From positions 62,001-126,000 of the forward strand of contig NZ_JBOEGM010000016.1 of the NCBI RefSeq assembly GCF_050633425.1: 64,000 nucleotides of DNA, read 5' to 3'. A program made the translations under genes and the position numbers. This DNA comes from Pelagimonas sp050633425 (GTDB lineage: Bacteria; Pseudomonadota; Alphaproteobacteria; Rhodobacterales; Rhodobacteraceae). The notes under the pieces were generated by a model. That model was not told the DNA's origin. It worked only from the letters and a program-made list of their open reading frames with translations, and did not search any database. Shown one piece after another: positions 35,207-43,844 of this stretch (the stretch's first letter is position 1; every line of letters starts with the position of its first letter).

Positions 35207-37024
35207 TTAGTCTCTCTTGGACATCCGCTTGCGCTCATGTGGGTCAAGGTAGCGCTTGCGCAGTCGAACTGCGTTCGGCGTCACTTCAACCAGCTCATCA
35301 TCGTTGATATAGGCGATGGCTTCTTCGAGGCTCAGAGTGATCGGAGTTGTGAGGCGCACGGCTTCGTCCGTACCCGAGGCACGCACGTTGGTTAGCTTTT
35401 TGCCTTTCAAAGGGTTCACTTCGAGGTCGTTTTCGCGGCTGTGCTCACCAATGATCATGCCCTGATACACCTTGGCTTGGGCACCAATCATCATCTTGCC
35501 GCGATCTTCGAGGTTCCACAGCGCATAGGCAACCGCATCACCATTTTCCATTGAGATCAAAACACCGGCGCGACGCCCAGGGATTGAGCCTTTATGCTCG
35601 GTCCAACCATGGAAAACACGGTTCAAAACACCTGTGCCGCGCGTGTCGGTCAGGAATTCGCCGTGATAGCCGATCAAGCCGCGTGAAGGCACATGGGCCA
35701 CGATGCGGGTTTTGCCGGCTCCGGCTGGCTTCATCTCAACCAATTCACCTTTGCGGGTGCTGGTCAGTTTTTCGATCACGACGCCGGAATAATCGTCATC
35801 CACGTCGATTGTGGCCTCTTCGACGGGTTCCATACGCTTGCCGTCTTCTTCACGCATGATCACCTGTGGGCGCGAAATCGACAGCTCAAACCCTTCGCGG
35901 CGCATGTTTTCGATCAAAACACCCATCTGCAATTCGCCACGACCGGAAACTTCAAAGGCTTCACCACCGGGTGTGTCGGCGATTTTGATCGCAACGTTGG
36001 TTTCGGCCTCTTTCATCAGACGGTCACGGATGACGCGCGACTGAACCTTCTTGCCATCGCGGCCAGCCAAGGGGCTGTCGTTGATGCCAAAGGTCACGGT
36101 GATGGTGGGCGGGTCAATGGGCTGCGCTTCGAGCGGCTCGTCGACGGCCAATGCACAGAGCGTATCGGCAACCGTTGCTTTGGTCATACCGGCAAGCGAA
36201 ACGATGTCGCCTGCTTCGGCCTCTTCGATGTCTTGCATCTGCAAACCACGGAACGCCTGAATTTTCGTCACGCGGAACTGTTCGATTTTCTGGCCAATGC
36301 GCGACAAGGCCTGCAAGGTTGCTCCTACCTTGATCGATCCAGATTCAACACGGCCGGTCAGGACACGGCCAACAAAGGCGTCGGCACCAAGTGTGGTAGC
36401 CAACATGCGGAAATCGTCGTCGCGATGTTTGATCTGCTTGGGTGCAGGCACGTGGTTGACGATCAGGTTAAACAGCGCATCAAGATTTTCGCGCGGGCCG
36501 TCCAATTCTGGATCGCACCAGCCATTGCGACCGGAGGCATAGAGATGCGGGAAGTCGAGCTGATCTTCGTCCGCATCAAGGCTTGAGAAGAGGTCAAAGC
36601 ATTCGTCCAACGCGCGGTCGGGCTCACCATCTGGTTTGTCGACTTTGTTCAGCACAACGATGGGACGCAGGCCAAGTGCAAGCGCCTTGGAGGTCACAAA
36701 CTTGGTCTGTGGCATCGGGCCTTCGGCCGCATCGACCAGAAGCACAACACCGTCAACCATCGACAGGATCCGCTCAACCTCGCCGCCAAAATCGGCGTGG
36801 CCGGGAGTGTCAACGATGTTGATCCGGGTGTTTTTCCATTCAACCGATGTCGGCTTGGCGAAAATGGTGATGCCACGCTCGCGTTCGAGATCGTTGCTGT
36901 CCATGGCGCGTTCCGCCACGGCCTGGTTGGCACGGAATGCGCCCGATTGTTTCAGAAGCTCGTCAACCAGTGTCGTTTTGCCGTGGTCAACGTGCGCGAT
37001 GATCGCAATATTGCGCATGTCCAT
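35207..37024 (-). CDS. typA: Ribosome-associated GTPase TypA/BipA
   Basis: TypA is a translational GTPase related to EF-G that acts in 50S assembly and stress adaptation. The 605-residue protein shows G1 (AHVDHGKTT), the switch region ERERGITIFAKPT, G3 DTPGHADFGGE, G4 NKVDKPDG, then EF-G-like domains and the conserved C-terminus (RKRYLDPHERKR). It is transcribed alone, with a terminator behind it. Confidence 0.97.
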   Translation of the reverse strand: MDMRNIAIIAHVDHGKTTLVDELLKQSGAFRANQAVAERAMDSNDLERERGITIFAKPTSVEWKNTRINIVDTPGHADFGGEVERILSMVDGVVLLVDAAEGPMPQTKFVTSKALALGLRPIVVLNKVDKPDGEPDRALDECFDLFSSLDADEDQLDFPHLYASGRNGWCDPELDGPRENLDALFNLIVNHVPAPKQIKHRDDDFRMLATTLGADAFVGRVLTGRVESGSIKVGATLQALSRIGQKIEQFRVTKIQAFRGLQMQDIEEAEAGDIVSLAGMTKATVADTLCALAVDEPLEAQPIDPPTITVTFGINDSPLAGRDGKKVQSRVIRDRLMKEAETNVAIKIADTPGGEAFEVSGRGELQMGVLIENMRREGFELSISRPQVIMREEDGKRMEPVEEATIDVDDDYSGVVIEKLTSTRKGELVEMKPAGAGKTRIVAHVPSRGLIGYHGEFLTDTRGTGVLNRVFHGWTEHKGSIPGRRAGVLISMENGDAVAYALWNLEDRGKMMIGAQAKVYQGMIIGEHSRENDLEVNPLKGKKLTNVRASGTDEAVRLTTPITLSLEEAIAYINDDELVEVTPNAVRLRKRYLDPHERKRMSKRD

Positions 37025-37141
37025 GATAGGAAGCCTTGTTCAGGAGAGTTGCGCAGCCCGTAACGGGCCTTGGCGCAAAAGGCCAGAGGCTTTGATGAGA
37101 TGTGGTGAAAATGCGCCTTTTTCGGCGGGCTGTGGCGCAGA

Positions 37142-37471
37142 TTAGTGGGTTGCGGTGCTTGAAAACAGGTTAATGACCAAGATGCCGGCCAAGATCAGGG
37201 CCATGCCAAGGATCGCCGGCAGATCCAGTTTTTGACCAAACACCGCAAATCCTATGGCCGCGATAAAGACAATGCCAAGTCCTGACCAGATCGCATAGGC
37301 GATGCCGACCGGAAAGGTTCTGAGCGCTACAGACAGCAAATAGAATGCTGCGGCATAGCCGATTACGGTGATCAGCGCGGGCAGGGGTTTGGTAAACTGC
37401 TGGCTGGCCTGCAGCGCGGTTGTGCCAATGGTTTCAGCCAGTATTGCCAGTGCGAGGATCAAATAGGGCAT
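37142..37471 (-). CDS. SMR-family multidrug/cation exporter (EmrE/QacE-like)
   Basis: This 109-residue protein has four membrane helices. The essential acidic residue is Glu13 in LAILAETIGT, and the family signature AYAIWSGLG lies in helix 3. AAGGAG lies 6 nt before the ATG at 37471; a longer reading from 37681 has no ribosome site and overlaps the methyltransferase gene. SMR proteins export quaternary ammonium cations or guanidinium. The gene is 154 nt downstream of an MttB-like methyltransferase, whose family acts on quaternary amines, so a related cation is a reasonable guess but is unproven. Confidence 0.9.
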   Translation of the reverse strand: MPYLILALAILAETIGTTALQASQQFTKPLPALITVIGYAAAFYLLSVALRTFPVGIAYAIWSGLGIVFIAAIGFAVFGQKLDLPAILGMALILAGILVINLFSSTATH

Positions 37472-37538
37472 TGTGGTCTCCTTGACGCAATGACGGTCTT
37501 CTTGGCGGTGATAATGGAATGGCGGGGTTGCGCCCCGG

Positions 37539-37570
37539 CATACACATCCCGCCATACACATCATACACAT
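37539..37570. repeat. Three CATACACAT repeats upstream of the SMR gene
   Basis: Direct copies of CATACACAT lie at 37539, 37553 and 37562. They sit in the leader between the MttB-like gene and the SMR gene, next to inverted repeats GGCGGG/CCCGCC (37521 and 37548) and GGGG/CCCC. They may form a structured leader or operator. No known riboswitch matched. Confidence 0.6.
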
Positions 37571-37625
37571 AATGACGTTTGCATGGGTTTTGACCACAGG
37601 GTACGGCCACAGTTTAGTGTAGATG

Positions 37626-39170
37626 TTAGCCCAAATGGATTTTGAACCGATCCCTGAGTTTGGCATCCAACTCTGGGTCAAACCGAGCCGCCGAAGGTTG
37701 GCTCAGAATCGCCTCTTTTCGGGCAACCGCATTTTTCAGCAGGTTTGGTTTGGCTTTTTCTTCCCATTCCTTTGGTGAAGAACGATCCCCAAGTGCCGGA
37801 TAGACATGGTCTTTTTGCATGCGGCCAAGGGTTTCATCCGTTCCGAGGTAATGCCCAGGACCAGAGAGGCAAACCTGGCGCATTTGGTCTAGGGCGAGGG
37901 TCTCGTCATCCACTTCTATGCCGCGCACACAGCGCTGAGCCTGTCCAATCAGGTCATCTCCGAGGATCAGGCTTTCATGGCAAAACCCAAGCAAGGATGC
38001 ATGCATACCAGCGGCTTCGTAAACCATGTTCAGGCCCGACAACCCCGCCATCACAGCCGAACACATCTGTTCCCAACCCGCTTGCATATCGGGCAGTTTG
38101 CTGTCGGATGCCCCCGCAGCAGCGCCGCCGGGAAGGCCGTAAAAGGCATGCATCTGCGCACATCCTGCGGATAGCAATGCTTGTTCACCGCTGCCCACCG
38201 ACATCGCGCCAGTCCGTAGATCGAGCCCAAAAGGCCATGTGCCAAAAATCGCCGGGTGCCCGGGTTTCACGGCGTTGACATACACCAACCCGGCCAAACA
38301 CTCGGCTACGGTTTGTGCGATGGCTCCGGCAATCGTAGATGGTGCCGTTGCGCCGGCCATACAGGCGGCAAGCAGCAAAACCGGTACGCCACCACGAATA
38401 CAAGCCTCCATCGCTTGGCAGCTCTCGGTGGCAAATTTCAACGGGGGGACCACAAAGCAATTGGTGTTCGAGACAAAGGGCCTTTCGCGGAATTTGTCTT
38501 CTCCTCCGGCAATCATATACAGCATCTCAAGCCCATCTGCGACATGAGACGGGTCTGAAAACGATGTGCCGATATGTTTGGTTGTCCCTGAGGTGCAAGC
38601 GTAGATGGTATTGAGGTCCATCTGCAAATTATCGGTGATGTCGCGCGCGACCATGGGGCGTTGAACAAAGTGGATATTGTCCAAAGTGTTCGCGATACGC
38701 GCAGCATCGTGCAGGTCCTGGAGCTTACTGTCGCGATAATTTGACCCGTCAAGGTCGATCATGTGAACCGCTGCGCCTGCTGTGCCATAGTGGACTTTTG
38801 AGCCACTTAGATCAAGATCAAGCCGGCCATCCCGACTGTGCAAAGTCAAGCTTTTACAAGCCTTTGCGAGCGTATCTTCAACAAGAGCGCGCGGAAATCT
38901 TAGGCGACCATCCTCGCCCAATATGGCCCCGGCCTTGACCATAATGTCGATCCCGGTGTGTGGGGCATCCGCAAGACCGATTTGCTCCAAAGCGTTTAGC
39001 GCGGTGTTGTGAATGCGTTGCATGTCCTTGTCTGACAGGGGGCGGTATTGCCCCCCTGACATTCCGGGACGGATTGGGCGCATGTCTTCGGATAAGGCAG
39101 AGGCTCGGGCGGCGACGCGGGCCGCACGTCCTCCGGACCGTCCGCTGGCGCGACGGGGCATAGATGTCAT
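37626..39170 (-). CDS. MttB-like (trimethylamine methyltransferase family) protein, non-pyrrolysine type
   Basis: This 514-residue protein belongs to the MttB superfamily, a TIM-barrel methyltransferase that moves a methyl group from quaternary or tertiary amines to a corrinoid protein. Visible family segments are DKDMQRIHNTALNALEQIGL, VHYGTAGAAVHMIDLDG and SVGSGEQALLSAGCAQM. The reading frame has no in-frame amber, so it is the non-pyrrolysine type, whose known members (MtgB) demethylate glycine betaine. The N-terminus is Arg-rich (PRRASGRSGGRAARVAARAS). AGGA lies 7 nt before the ATG. No corrinoid protein is beside it; a RACo-like activator lies 19 kb away. The substrate is unknown. Confidence 0.88.
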   Translation of the reverse strand: MTSMPRRASGRSGGRAARVAARASALSEDMRPIRPGMSGGQYRPLSDKDMQRIHNTALNALEQIGLADAPHTGIDIMVKAGAILGEDGRLRFPRALVEDTLAKACKSLTLHSRDGRLDLDLSGSKVHYGTAGAAVHMIDLDGSNYRDSKLQDLHDAARIANTLDNIHFVQRPMVARDITDNLQMDLNTIYACTSGTTKHIGTSFSDPSHVADGLEMLYMIAGGEDKFRERPFVSNTNCFVVPPLKFATESCQAMEACIRGGVPVLLLAACMAGATAPSTIAGAIAQTVAECLAGLVYVNAVKPGHPAIFGTWPFGLDLRTGAMSVGSGEQALLSAGCAQMHAFYGLPGGAAAGASDSKLPDMQAGWEQMCSAVMAGLSGLNMVYEAAGMHASLLGFCHESLILGDDLIGQAQRCVRGIEVDDETLALDQMRQVCLSGPGHYLGTDETLGRMQKDHVYPALGDRSSPKEWEEKAKPNLLKNAVARKEAILSQPSAARFDPELDAKLRDRFKIHLG

Positions 39171-39212
39171 TGGCTTTTCCTGATAGTGGCGGTTTTGGGT
39201 ACAGCGACTGGC

Positions 39213-39293
39213 CTATTCAGGACGACCGCGTGCTGCCCGCCCACGCCGTGCGCCGATCACCATTTCAATGCGCAAGACGCGAGGGCGTTTCAT
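39213..39293 (-). CDS. Possible 26-residue basic peptide upstream of the MttB-like gene
   Basis: A short ORF begins at the ATG at 39293 with GGAGG 7 nt upstream, an ideal spacing. It encodes a basic peptide starting MKRPRVLRIEMVIGARRGR, ending AARGRPE, and stops 42 nt before the MttB-like gene. An in-frame ATG at 39299 is too close to the GGAGG. It could be a translated leader peptide. No homologue is known to me, so it stays hypothetical. The larger reading frame to 39602 that contains it has no other coding sign. Confidence 0.4.
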   Translation of the reverse strand: MKRPRVLRIEMVIGARRGRAARGRPE

Positions 39294-40095
39294 ATCCATA
39301 CCTCCATGATTGGCGCTGAAACCGTACTCGTCTCGGTCAAAAACGACATCGTCAGTGTTTTTTAGCGACGAGCGCGGGCTTTTGGCGACCTTGGTCGACA
39401 AGGACCTTGGGACGAAATCCGGGGCGCGACAAATAGCATGGCGGTGACCGAAACCATTGTGGGGGCCACAATGTTGTATGTTTGTATGCGTCGTTTGGCT
39501 TGCGATCCATCGAACAAGTCGCAAACGGCCCATCGGTGCGAACCGGTCTCCTTTTGGTTGTGCCAAGGCAAAGCTGGCACGGCTGTCTACTGAGCGTTCC
39601 AAATCTTGGGCGAGAGCCTGTCCGAAATGGTCTCTTGAAGATGCTCAGATTACGCGGCGTAAAGGGCGACTCTCTTCCAGATTGACGTTCCAAACGGGCG
39701 GTTTGTCGGGGCATATGCCCAATTTTTCAGCGGAAATTTTCAAAATTTTACGGTCTTCATCACGTTTGTGAATGGCTGCAAAAACGAAATTTCATTCGAT
39801 TTAACAATATCCTAAACTTTTAGCTCCTGCGTCACTATCCCGATGAGATCGGGTTTTGACGACAAACTGTCGTCAAGCTGGATTTACAGAATGGGATCAA
39901 GTGGCTACCGTCCACTTCTATGCTGAATGCAATACCGAATCTCTGGGCTAGGCCAAACCCCATGACGGACCACTCGGACGTCAAGGGATCGGTGTTGGGC
40001 GCAGCATGGGACAATGGCAGAACAACTGCCCTAGCGGCACCCGCAATAGGCCAAACAAAAGGGTGCTATGTTTTTTACCAACTGGAGAGAACCAA
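39294..40095. other. Long intergenic region between the MttB-like gene and aapJ
   Basis: About 800 bp lie between the two divergent genes. No convincing ORF is present; the overlapping small frames at 39213-39714 have no ribosome sites or family features. The 39839-39917 part has three consecutive stem-loops (listed separately). The region probably contains two promoters and the leader of aapJ. Confidence 0.6.
39839..39917 (+). promoter_or_regulatory. Three consecutive stem-loops in the aapJ upstream region
   Basis: The first is CCCGAT-GAG-ATCGGG followed by four T (39839-39857). The second is TGACGAC-AAACT-GTCGTCA (39857-39875). The third is AAGTGG-CTACCGT-CCACTT (39899-39917). They lie 179 to 257 nt before the aapJ ATG. 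They may be an attenuator or a terminator/anti-terminator array; the role is inferred. Confidence 0.5.
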
Positions 40096-41109
40096 ATGAA
40101 ATCCACTATGCTGACAATTGCAGCCGCAGCGACACTCGCCGCTGGTGCTGCTGCCGCTGGCACACTTGACGACGTCAAGGCCGCAGGCAAATTGAAGTGT
40201 GGCGTGAGCCAAGGCCTGCCTGGCTTCTCAAACCCTGACGATTCCGGCAAATGGACTGGCTTGGATGTCGACATGTGCCGCGCCGTTGCCGCTGCCGTTC
40301 TGGGCGACGCAGAAGCCGTAGAATATGTTTCGCTGTCCGCGAAAGACCGTTTCACAGCGCTGTCTTCGGGTGAAATCGACATTCTGTCGCGCAACACCAC
40401 TTGGACAATCACACGTGACACGGATCTGGGGATTTCCTTCGCGGGTGTGAACTATTACGACGGTCAGGGCATGATGGTTCCGGCGTCTTTGGGCGTGTCA
40501 AGCGCGACTGAGCTGGATGGCGCAACAATCTGCACCAACACCGGTACCACAACCGAGCTGAACATCACCGACTACTTCAAACAGCACGGCATGACTTTTG
40601 AACTGGTTGCTCTGGAAAACTCCAACGAAGTTGTTGCCGCTTATGGCGCAGGTCGTTGTGACGTCTTCACCACCGACCGTTCCGGTCTGGCGGCTGAGCG
40701 CCTGAAGCTGGCCGATCCTGACGCACACGTTGTTCTGCCTGAAACAATCTCCAAAGAGCCGCTTGGCCCATCGACACGTGCCGGTGACGAGCAGTGGAAC
40801 AAAATTGTTCGCTGGACTCTGAACGCGCTGATCGAAGCCGAAGAGTATGGCATCACAGCTGCCAACACCGATGAAATGATGAGCTCGGACAACCCATCGG
40901 TCAAACGTATCTTGGGCGCTGGCGACAATGATTACGGTGCTGCTCTTGGTCTGGACAAAGACTGGGCCGCAAAAGCAATCAAAGCTGTTGGCAACTATGG
41001 CGAAAGCTATGAGCGCAACGTTGGTGTAAACACCCCGCTGAAACTGGACCGTGGCGTTAACTCGCTCTGGAATGCCGGCGGCTTCCTCTATGCTGCGCCG
41101 ATCCGCTAA
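40096..41109 (+). CDS. aapJ: General L-amino acid ABC transporter, periplasmic binding protein
   Basis: AapJ captures many L-amino acids in the periplasm. The 337-residue protein has a signal peptide (TMLTIAAAATLAAGAAAAG) and a type-II binding protein fold (LKCGVSQGLPGFSNPDDSGKW; TWTITRDTDLGISFAGVNYYDGQG). GGAGA lies before the ATG at 40096. A hairpin terminator separates it from aapQ, which may give more binding protein than permease. Confidence 0.97.
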   Translation: MKSTMLTIAAAATLAAGAAAAGTLDDVKAAGKLKCGVSQGLPGFSNPDDSGKWTGLDVDMCRAVAAAVLGDAEAVEYVSLSAKDRFTALSSGEIDILSRNTTWTITRDTDLGISFAGVNYYDGQGMMVPASLGVSSATELDGATICTNTGTTTELNITDYFKQHGMTFELVALENSNEVVAAYGAGRCDVFTTDRSGLAAERLKLADPDAHVVLPETISKEPLGPSTRAGDEQWNKIVRWTLNALIEAEEYGITAANTDEMMSSDNPSVKRILGAGDNDYGAALGLDKDWAAKAIKAVGNYGESYERNVGVNTPLKLDRGVNSLWNAGGFLYAAPIR

Positions 41110-41148
41110 GCAGACCTGACTACCGCATAATCATAATAATGCGGGAAA

Positions 41149-41177
41149 GGGGCGAAGTTAACGCTTCGCCCCTTTTT
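41149..41177 (+). terminator. Intra-operon terminator/attenuator between aapJ and aapQ
   Basis: A 9-bp stem GGGGCGAAG / CTTCGCCCC with loop TTAACG is followed by five T. A second inverted repeat, CCGCAT/ATGCGG, lies just before it (41123-41144). Partial read-through would supply aapQMP. Confidence 0.85.
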
Positions 41178-41196
41178 CCATAGCGGGGAGACCTCC

Positions 41197-42438
41197 ATGA
41201 CTACGACCAACGACGTCGACCAAGAACCCGAACGCACGGGTTTGGCGGCACTTGTCTATGACAGCAAGGCAAGGTCGCTTTTCTTCCAAGGTGTGCTAGC
41301 GGTTCTCATTCTGTTCATGATTTACATGGCAGTACAGAACGCCGGGCAGAACCTTGCAGATCAGGGCAAAGAATTCGGTTTCGACTTTTTCGACCGCCCA
41401 TCTGATGTTCAAATTCTAACAACCTTTGGCACCTGGCTGATTGGCTATGTTCCGGGCGAAAGCACCATCTTGGATGTGCTGAAACTGTCGGTTGCCAACA
41501 CTCTTATTCTGGCTGTGGTTGGCATTTTCTTTGCCACCATTCTTGGTTTCCTGATGGGCATAATGCGCCTGTCGAGCAACTTTGTTATCAGAAGTTTCGC
41601 GACGATCTATATTGAGCTGATGCGCAATATCCCGTTGCTATTGCAGATTTTCTTCTGGAACGCGGCGCTTCGGCTTGTCGCACCGGGGCCACGCGACTCC
41701 GGGACCTTCGTACCAGGGATTTTGCAGTTCAACACCAAGGGCATATATGGCCCATTCCCGGTCACTCATGACGGTTTTTACCTGACAATGATGGCGGTTA
41801 TCATCGCGATCGGCGGCGTGATCGCATATGGGAAATACGCCAAAAAGATACAGGAAAATACCGGCAAGCAAAGCCCGGTCTTACTCGTGTCTCTTGGTCT
41901 TTTAATCGGCCTGCCCACCTTGGTTTTCCTGATCACGGGGCGTCCTCTGACCATCGAATGGCCGAATTTCGTTACCGAAGGTCCGGTTCTGCGTCGTGGT
42001 TTTGAACGGGGCGTTGGGTCATACATTGCGCCTGAATTCATGGCGCTGTTCCTCGCTTTGACCACCTATACGGCCGCCTTTATTGGTGAAATCGTACGGG
42101 CTGGTATTCAGGCGGTTCCCAAAGGGCAATCTGAGGCTGCGGAAGCCTTGGGGCTTTCGGGTGGTTTGACGATGCGCAAGGTCATCTTGCCGCAAGCGTT
42201 CCGGGTGATCATCCCGCCGCTGACCTCGCAATATCTGAACCTGACCAAAAACTCGTCTCTGGCCGCCGCGATTGGCTATCCAGAATTGGTTGCCGTTTTT
42301 GCTGGGACCATCCTCAACCAGGTCGGTCGTGCCATTGAAATCGTTGCGGTTGTGATCATCGTTTATCTGACGATCTCGCTGCTGACATCCTTCTTCATGA
42401 ACTGGTTTAACAACCGCGTTAAACTGGTTGAGCGGTAA
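41197..42438 (+). CDS. aapQ: General L-amino acid ABC transporter permease AapQ
   Basis: This 413-residue inner-membrane permease has several helices and a long periplasmic loop. The HisM-type motif is present, with EIVRAGIQAVPKGQSEAAEALGLS as the EAA loop. GGGGAG lies 6 nt before the ATG. aapM follows after 12 nt. Confidence 0.95.
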   Translation: MTTTNDVDQEPERTGLAALVYDSKARSLFFQGVLAVLILFMIYMAVQNAGQNLADQGKEFGFDFFDRPSDVQILTTFGTWLIGYVPGESTILDVLKLSVANTLILAVVGIFFATILGFLMGIMRLSSNFVIRSFATIYIELMRNIPLLLQIFFWNAALRLVAPGPRDSGTFVPGILQFNTKGIYGPFPVTHDGFYLTMMAVIIAIGGVIAYGKYAKKIQENTGKQSPVLLVSLGLLIGLPTLVFLITGRPLTIEWPNFVTEGPVLRRGFERGVGSYIAPEFMALFLALTTYTAAFIGEIVRAGIQAVPKGQSEAAEALGLSGGLTMRKVILPQAFRVIIPPLTSQYLNLTKNSSLAAAIGYPELVAVFAGTILNQVGRAIEIVAVVIIVYLTISLLTSFFMNWFNNRVKLVER

Positions 42439-42450
42439 GGGAGAGAAAAG

Positions 42451-43830
42451 ATGACAGATAAAAACATCGCATATCTCCGCATATCCGAGGCCCCAACATT
42501 GCCGCCCCCCGCGAGCGAAGTTGGGATCCAAGGTTGGCTGTCGAAAAACATCTTTTCTTCGATGGCGGACTATTCCTCGCCATCCAAGGCAATCAACTCG
42601 GTCCTGATGACCATCCTGACGTTGGGATCGGTGTATGTCCTGTATTGGATGATCAGCGGCATGTTGGATTTCTCGCTGTTCTCAGCGACTTTCAGCGACC
42701 CGGAAGGGCAAAAGCGCGAAGCTTGCGTCGTCAATACCGGCGCGTGTTGGCCCTATGTTCAGGCCAAATGGTATCAGTTCATGTATGGGTTCTACCCCAA
42801 GGAAGAAGTCTGGCGTGTTAACGTTTCGATGTTCCTTCTTGCGGTGGGTATTGCCTGGCTGGTCTTCCCAATGCCGCGTCGCGGTTTGGTGGCGACATTG
42901 ATGCTCACAGCGTTTCCTGTTGTGTCCTTCGTGTTGCTCAACGGGATGCCTATCGAACATGACGGCGATTTGAGCCATGTGTTCTCTGGTGTTTGGTTTC
43001 CCTTGATCGTGGCAGGTGTCACTGGTGCGGGTTGGTGGCTGGCGCGTGATGGCAAAATGGGTGAAGTGGCGGCGGCTATGTCTCCGATCATGCTCATGGT
43101 TGCGGCGTTGTTTGGCTTGTTTGCCTTCTTGCCCTTGATCACGGCTGGTCTGGACATTGCGCTTGGCACCGAGGTGGTTGAAACCAACCTTTGGGGCGGT
43201 TTGACGATCACATTGGTTGTGGCCATTGCTGGTATCGTTGCCTCGCTTCCTTTGGGGATGTTATTGGCCTTGGGACGTCAGTCCAACGCCCCGATCCTCA
43301 AATACAGTTCGGTGATCTTTATTGAGGTTGTCCGTGGCATCCCGTTGATTTCGGTCTTGTTCTTTGCGTCGGCCATGTTGCCGTATTTCTTGGAACCGGG
43401 TGTTGATTTCAATAAGCTGCTGCGCGCCATGATTGGTGTGATGCTGTTCTCGTCTGCCTATATGGCAGAGGTGATCCGTGGCGGTCTGCAAGCCATGCCA
43501 AAAGGACAGTACGAAGGCGGCATGTCGCTGGGTCTGTCTTACTGGCAGCAGATGCAACTGATCATCATGCCCCAGGCTTTGACCACGGTTATTCCGGGCA
43601 TTGTGAACACGTTTATCGGTCTGTTCAAAGATACCACGCTGGTTCTGATCATCTCGATCTTTGACCTGCTGGGTATGATGAACGCGACTCTGACTGACCC
43701 AACCTGGGCGACCCCAACCACGGCCTATACTGGCTATCTTGTTATCGCGTTGATCTACTGGGTCTTCTGTTTCGGGATGTCACGTTACTCGGTCTATATG
43801 GAAAACAAACTCCACCGCGGACACCGGTGA
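42451..43830 (+). CDS. aapM: General L-amino acid ABC transporter permease AapM
   Basis: This 459-residue permease pairs with AapQ. It is longer than a HisM-type permease because of extra N-terminal helices (about residues 45-250). The EAA loop is EVIRGGLQAMPKGQYEGGMSLGLS. GGGAGA lies close before the ATG. Confidence 0.95.
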   Translation: MTDKNIAYLRISEAPTLPPPASEVGIQGWLSKNIFSSMADYSSPSKAINSVLMTILTLGSVYVLYWMISGMLDFSLFSATFSDPEGQKREACVVNTGACWPYVQAKWYQFMYGFYPKEEVWRVNVSMFLLAVGIAWLVFPMPRRGLVATLMLTAFPVVSFVLLNGMPIEHDGDLSHVFSGVWFPLIVAGVTGAGWWLARDGKMGEVAAAMSPIMLMVAALFGLFAFLPLITAGLDIALGTEVVETNLWGGLTITLVVAIAGIVASLPLGMLLALGRQSNAPILKYSSVIFIEVVRGIPLISVLFFASAMLPYFLEPGVDFNKLLRAMIGVMLFSSAYMAEVIRGGLQAMPKGQYEGGMSLGLSYWQQMQLIIMPQALTTVIPGIVNTFIGLFKDTTLVLIISIFDLLGMMNATLTDPTWATPTTAYTGYLVIALIYWVFCFGMSRYSVYMENKLHRGHR

Positions 43831-43844
43831 GGGAGGGACTAAAA

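Noticed and set aside
35693..36586. 297-codon open frame on the plus strand inside typA
   Set aside because: It is antisense to a complete, well-conserved typA and shows no ribosome site or family features. Long antisense frames are common at this base composition.
37539..37570. CATACACAT repeats as a CRISPR or guanidine riboswitch
   Set aside because: Repeats are 9 bp and irregularly spaced with no cas genes, and no ACGR loops of the known guanidine-II class are present.
39213..39602. 129-codon frame upstream of the MttB-like gene
   Set aside because: Only its last 26 codons have a ribosome site; the rest lacks coding features.
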